From: Polyporus tsugae
Lineage: Eukaryota > Basidiomycota > Agaricomycetes > Polyporales > Polyporaceae
Assembly: GCA_024305745.1 (NCBI GenBank)
Contig: JAHRBS010000004.1
Span: 3,968,001-4,032,000, forward strand
Length of the DNA stretch: 64,000 bases
Reading direction: 5' to 3'
Shown here: piece by piece, positions 58,600 through 64,000 of the stretch
Layout: every line of letters starts with the position of its first letter
How positions within the stretch are numbered: the first letter of the stretch is position 1
Translations under genes and position numbers: made by a program
Notes under the pieces: generated by a model
Told to the model about the DNA's origin: nothing
Databases searched by the model: none
The model's input: the letters and a program-made list of their open reading frames with translations, nothing else

Positions 58600-61500
58600 A
58601 GTCCGCGTCCACGATGTCGGTGAGGTTCAGGCCCCAGGTTCAAACTTCAGGCTTACGCTGGGCACACGGTATGGGGGCGGAGCGGAAGGCAGGCGGAGCG
58701 GAGGAAGAAGACGAGAAGGACGAGAAGATAGATATCGAAGTAGGGCCCGCGTCGGGTCGCGGCCTGCCAGGGGCGTCGTCGGCTAGCAGCGATGGTTCGG
58801 AGATTTAGGTCCAGGTCGCTCGGTCATAATCAGGGATGGACGGGAAGCGGCGGGGAGCGAGATGCACAACGCCCGATGCGAGGGGCGCGGGTGTAGTGGC
58901 CACTGCTCGCGTCAGCGCAGGGTTGCCGTCACTCGACTCGCTGTAACAGCGGGCGTGCGAAGCGAGTGCGGGGGAGAGCCACATGCATATGTTGTTCAGA
59001 TGTTGTACGTTAATGCTACATAGTCTTTCACCGAACGGCTGACAGCTTCCCTGTCTCTGTTTCAAGTGTGCCCTGTCATTCAGCGTTCACGCGTTCACGA
59101 GCTACGACTATGCCTATGCCAGGGGCCGGTGGGTCAGCAAGTGCTCTGTCATCACCCCGATACATAATGTGCATGATGCGTATATCTATAATATGCGCTG
59201 AAAGTTACCAACGTGCGTCCCACTATCTCAGTCCAGCTAATATTCCGAGCAACCCGGGCCATCAGTTGACGTACTTACTACAGGCCGCACCGCGCACACG
59301 ACGCATCGAGGAGCGTGACACCGGTCTTCGAACAATGGACTGCGCCACGATGGGAAAATGGGAATCCTGTGGTTTCGGCGGCTTTTTCCGATCAAGATTC
59401 GAGGTCTCTACATAGCATCAACTTCGAGGGCACGAGTCACACGCCGCCGAGACGTCGACGTCAGTGTTGACTCAATATCTGCGTACTACGAACTGAATGC
59501 TCGTGATCACCTGCAGGCTGCAAGGGCACGCCGTCGCCGAGGATGCCTATCGCCGACGCTCACCGTCAGGTCTGGTCGAGAAGACACGGAGATGCCAGCC
59601 AGTGTGTGGTCAATCGCTCCGCCGTCCTCTCTGCGATCAAAAGTCAAGCTCAAGCCCACAAGCCAGCGAGTTCGAGGCACCGGCGCCGCCCGTGCGATCA
59701 CACCACCGCAGCTGTACGGCAGTGAGGCAGGGCGGGAGGAGGTGCCCAGTAAGTACTGTGCCCAGTCCCACACTGCTATCACTAGCACGGTATCAGCCGA
59801 ACGGAGAGATACAGTACAGAGCTGTATCACGACGCAATCCGGGTTGAATCCGGGGTGTACGCTGCACTGTGCACGAGAACTAGCACGGCGAAGGGCGTGC
59901 GAGGATACGGTATCACGGTGCATCTGATCTCCACATCCCCGACCGACCGAGGCCTGGCATCCCCCAGCTTGGTATGTAACCACACATGCCGAGCGGCGGA
60001 CTCCTTCAAGAGAGGCAGGCTGCTGGTCGGCCCGGCTGTGCACTGTGCGCTGGACAACGTGATTCCGAGGGGTCTGCGCCCCGCAGTGGGACCAGGGCAG
60101 GTCCTCGCTTTGTTCTTGGCCTTGTTCCTCCTCGCCCGCACCAGCTGGGGGTACATACACTAGCTGGCCGCACACGCGGCCGGCTCGGAAATGGACCCCA
60201 AACCCCGCTCCGAAGCGTCCCTATGCATAGCCAACGTTTCGAAATTCGAACATTCGGGCGGACGATTCGGACGAAGCCCCGGGAGCTGGCGCGCCTTGGA
60301 CGTGCCACCGGTGGACGATGCCGTCACCACGGGTCCACGACGTGCCTCGAGGGCCCGCCACGGTGCGGCCTGCCACTAGTGCTGGCAATCCGCAGAGGCA
60401 GCCTGAGCCTGAGACGAGAGTTACGTCCGGAGGCTGTGCAGGGTTGGGTGTGGCACGCCCTCTTCCGCGAGGCGGCGCTCCGCCCCCCCGGGGTCGTGTT
60501 GTCGCAGTACCACGAGTGCGAGTGCGCTGAGTGCCTGAGCAGCTTCGGCTTCTTGGGTGGCGTTTCCGTGATACGGGCGTCGGGCTGCACAGCAGCATAA
60601 CTGGGGCCTACAGACACATGCATGGCGTGAGGGCGGACGTACGACTAGGCGAGTGTGCGTGCCATCCGATGATTACGCACTACTAGTGCTTAGTTCTTTG
60701 TTGTCCGGGGTGATTGTGTTTGGGTTTACATCTCTCAAGCTGAGCGGTAGTGCGTAGGGCTGTGTTGGGGTGTACGCTATGAGCCACAGGCCTGTGTGTG
60801 GAGAAGCTAGTTTAGGTTGTCCTAGTAAGTAAACAGCCAAGTAAACTCACGCCAGAATTTGCGATGCCTGCTCCGCGGCGCGATTTATGGCTGCGCGAAA
60901 TGCCTTGCGGGTGGTCGATGGATAGATGATCACATCCACGAAGTTCGGTACAATCGGCATGATGATGGTAGAAGGGGCTATAACTTCAAAGCGCAGTTGG
61001 GGACAGTGGCACTAGAGGGGCTCAATCATGGCATGTTTCAACATCCGAGAATTCGAATACGGGCACTTCTCGATATCCCGCAGACACACTAGCAAGGCTC
61101 CGACGTCACGGCGACGGCCAAGCCACTTGCCGCACACGGAAGACCCCTCACACGACCGGTAGCGACCAGACTATGAGTGTGGTACCGTCAGAAGCAGGGT
61201 TTCGTTGGCACAGAGCGCCACCAGCAGACATATCCGTCCAGATATCTACACGTACACGAAGGTCGCACTTGGCCGTGATCCACACCCTTCTAAGTTATGG
61301 CCGATACGTATCCACACTTATCCATGGGCCACACTTGTCAACCAATATACAATATATGCATCCGCGGCCCGCACGCCAACAGTCGACAAATCGAAGTCGA
61401 ACCCCAGGCTCAGGCTGGAGGCAGGTCTCAGCCCGCACGGCCTCCCGCTCGCCGACTCAGCGACGCCGACCAGGTGGCAGACAGCGTGACGCGCAGTATG

Positions 61501-64000
61501 TACCTGCACTCTGACGCACGCCCGGGGCGCGACAGCCAAATCGGAACAGGGCATGACCAAGTCCTGGGCGGGGGCGAACTTCGCGATACTTTCAGGCGGG
61601 CGCTACGCTAGTAGCCATTCCGAGGAGGAGGTGCCCGGCACTGCGAACTGCGCCGACGCACCGACGGCAGCTCATGTTCCTGGGCAGATAAGTAATCTGG
61701 CGCAGCGCGCTGTGGTCGGTACTGGAGATGGCGAGGGAATGTAAATCGGAAATCAGGATCCTTCTGCGCGATTGAACCATATGCCATGTGAGGTTCGACG
61801 GTGACGTTGAGCATGGGCATGTAATACTTACGAATAGTACGAATGCGGGCATATAGCGCCTGGGAGCTCGAGGATTACTGTATGGCCATGGCACCGGTGC
61901 CCGCGTGTGTATTACGTGCGGCGAGGATTTCGGTTGCTCGCGCGGGGGCCTGCGTCGGTGAAGGGAGGGAGAGCGCTAGGCCCGGGCAGCTAGGAGAGAA
62001 GCGTGTGGATGCATCTGAATGCGTGTTCTTCATGAAAGGCATAAAGGGTCTGTGTGGGGGGGCGAGATCTGATCGGATCCGAGCGCAGTGCGAGGCCATG
62101 CAGAAGATGGAGCAGGGCGTTGTTCTGAATCTGCCTGCAGGCGAAAGGATGGATGCACAAAAGGGTGAAAGTGGTTTATTTGTGGAGTGCCGCGCTAGGG
62201 GCGCCTTGGACTTCTCGTGTGATGGGGCGAGATGGTAGCGAGGACCTGTAACAAAGACGTATTGAATAGATGTCGTGCAAGGTGGATGGTGGGAAGGACC
62301 CTCGCACGATGCCACCCGCGCCGGGAGGATCGCAGTGGCGTCTGAGTGGGACGTGGAGGAGGAGACCGGGTCGGTTGCACCGAGGGTTTGAGGAGGTGGA
62401 TGTCGACGCGCGTAAAAGAAGCCAAGGAGGAGCCCTCACGTGCGCTCCGAGCGAGGGCGTGGGCGGGTCTCGTGCGCGCGGTGGCAGCTGGGCAGCCCTC
62501 CGTCTGCCTCGACCTGGATCGAGTAGAAGCACTTGATGAGCGTCTCCACCAAACCCCTTCCTCTTCCTTCCGAGACGCGAGGGTGCGAGTGTGTGACGGT
62601 GGGCGGGCGCTCGGACGGACGACGCGAGAAGCGTGCGTGTGTGAGCACACTGCCAGGGCTGGTCACATAAACATAACGCGTGGACGCGGACGCGCGACTC
62701 GCGAACCCTGGGCTTGCATTTGGATCTGCCGTCTTCTCTGCCCGCGCAGCGAGTTCCGAATTCTCTTCTTCCACGAGCTGTCTGTCTGCCGCGGGCCCTG
62801 TCCGCAAGTCGCTGCCGTCGGAATGTCGTCAGCGACTTATTCCGCCTCGCGTTCCTGGCAGGATTTGCCCCCGTTACGTTACCCATCGTCCAAAGTTGGC
62901 GAAGCCCTCCTTCTCGCACGCGTCTCTTTCGCTCACCGTGCCTCCCGCTGCTGGCGCGGGCTAGAGCGGGCCAGGCACAGGGTGTGCGGCGGCCCAGCCC
63001 CCGTCGGGGTGGAGACGAGGCAGACAGCCTTCCGGTCGTGAACGCGTCGATGAAGAATCCTCGGTCTGCTGCGCGCGACGGCGTATACCGAAGCAGCGAA
63101 GGTGGACAGAGGCCGGGCGATCATGCGAAGACAGACGTGGGCAGAGATCGACACACTATATCCGAGGACACGACGACGCGCGACAGGTGCTCACGCAAGA
63201 CAGGCGTCGGGCAGCGCGCGTATTGGATGGCGAGAGCGCAGGAGGTGGCTCTCGACGGTCTGGACCTCTCCAGGACCGGCGCTGGGTAGCAACGGCAAGC
63301 GCAGACGTCGAGCAGAGGCGTCGAGCAGAGCATCACATCGACGCGCATCATCGTCCGACACCAGAATTAACGTTCCTTTGCCGTTACCCCCGTCGAAAAT
63401 CGCGATGCCATCACCTCTGACAGCCTTTGAGATCCATCGCGCGCGAAAGCGGAAGGGAAAAGGAATGAAACGGGAATCGCGAGGGGAATGATAATGGGAA
63501 AACGCGCAAAAGAAGCTCACGGAGATGTCCCGCCCACGTCCACCCAGACAGCCAAAGGCCGTATCGACCGTTTCGCCCGCCGGCGTCCACAACCACCTGT
63601 GCCATGGCCTTCTTCCGGATGCGGCCTTGTGGCCGGTGTGGCGATTGCCCATATTGAGCATCCATACTTCGCGCCTCTGATGACAATAAGTTGGATAACG
63701 CGACGCGGACGCATTTAGCGGCGGCGTGTCATGACGCAGTGTTGGCGGACAAGACCTTTGTGGCTCGATAGACTTGTAGAGTAGCTGAATGACTGATCGG
63801 ACCCGGATAAAAGACAATGCGGAGCGCGTTTGGATAGTACGGAATATCCGGCGCGAAGACAAAGGAAGGACTCTGGCACAGGTCCAGCGGAATCAAACAT
63901 GGCTGTGTGATAGGCGACCGGGGAAGGAGACGTGTGGCTGAGGGCATTTTCGAGGACAAAAGGCATTGGATGGCCGGGGACGGCAGGAGGCGGCGGAGAA
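58600..64000. other. Gene-poor stretch with no convincing coding sequence
   Basis: 5.4 kb, the longest gene-free piece in the window. Many ORFs of 60-230 codons occur on both strands (for example 59507-60175 minus, 59986-60600 plus, 61843-62238 plus, 62176-62919 minus, 63191-63862 minus). All are of the kind expected by chance in GC-rich DNA: Arg/Ala/Pro-rich composition, no recognisable motif and overlapping alternatives. No transposase or reverse-transcriptase fragment, tRNA or array was seen. It may hold a long non-coding RNA, a lineage-specific gene or the long upstream region of a gene beyond the window. Confidence 0.5.

Overview
The window is nuclear DNA from a filamentous basidiomycete, most likely a wood-inhabiting Agaricomycete (polypore-like). 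This is inferred from gene style, not from a marker. Almost every gene is split by many GT-AG introns of about 50-70 nt, coding sequence is GC-rich, UTRs are short, and the families fit this group: ent-kaurene-oxidase-like P450s, a HET-domain protein, a secreted double-psi beta-barrel protein and F-box/LRR-type proteins. Joined exons restore known families, so the genes look intact unless noted. No rRNA, tRNA, CRISPR array or intact transposon was recognised.

Layout. 0.2-3.2 kb (-): AP-3 delta adaptin. 5.6-7.0 kb (+): 2-oxoglutarate/Fe(II) oxygenase. 7.8-8.4 kb (+): NTF2-like export factor (Nxt1/p15 type). 8.7-12.5 kb (-): Prp22/DHX8 splicing helicase, divergent from a DHX29/YLR419W-type DExH helicase at 12.7-17.7 kb (+). 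17.9-19.5 kb (-): F-box/LRR-like protein. 20.3-21.8 kb (-): membrane-anchored Ser/Pro-rich protein. 22.0-22.5 kb (-): possible small hypothetical gene. 23.7-25.8 kb (-): P450-A. 26.8-29.7 kb (+): exonuclease V (EXO5) with an unusual insertion. 30.9-31.6 kb (+): secreted RlpA/barwin-like protein. 31.9-34.0 kb (-): P450-B, paralogue of P450-A. 35.65-36.0 kb (+): the last two exons of a second barwin-like copy. 36.4-37.3 kb (+): Ctr-type copper transporter-like protein. 37.9-42.4 kb (-): Ark/Prk (NAK) kinase, divergent from a 3-hydroxyisobutyrate-dehydrogenase-type enzyme at 42.8-44.2 kb (+). 44.6-46.4 kb (+): HET-domain protein. 46.8-47.6 kb (+): mitoribosomal uL10m. 47.8-50.1 kb (-): Fip1, divergent from Syo1/HEATR3 at 50.5-53.5 kb (+). 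55.5-58.6 kb (+): TPX2-domain protein. 58.6-64.0 kb: no convincing gene.

Function. Most of the window is housekeeping: vesicle traffic, mRNA splicing, 3'-end formation and export, translation, ribosomal protein import, mitochondrial translation, DNA repair and microtubules. Genes are packed with several divergent promoter pairs. The accessory part is 22-37 kb, where two paralogous P450s, a secreted barwin-like protein and a partial second copy, and a copper-transporter-like protein sit around EXO5, plus the HET gene at 44.6 kb. The most notable feature is EXO5, whose nuclease domain is interrupted by a long low-complexity insertion carrying three consecutive ubiquitin-interacting-motif-like helices, plus a PIP-box-like sequence in an earlier linker.
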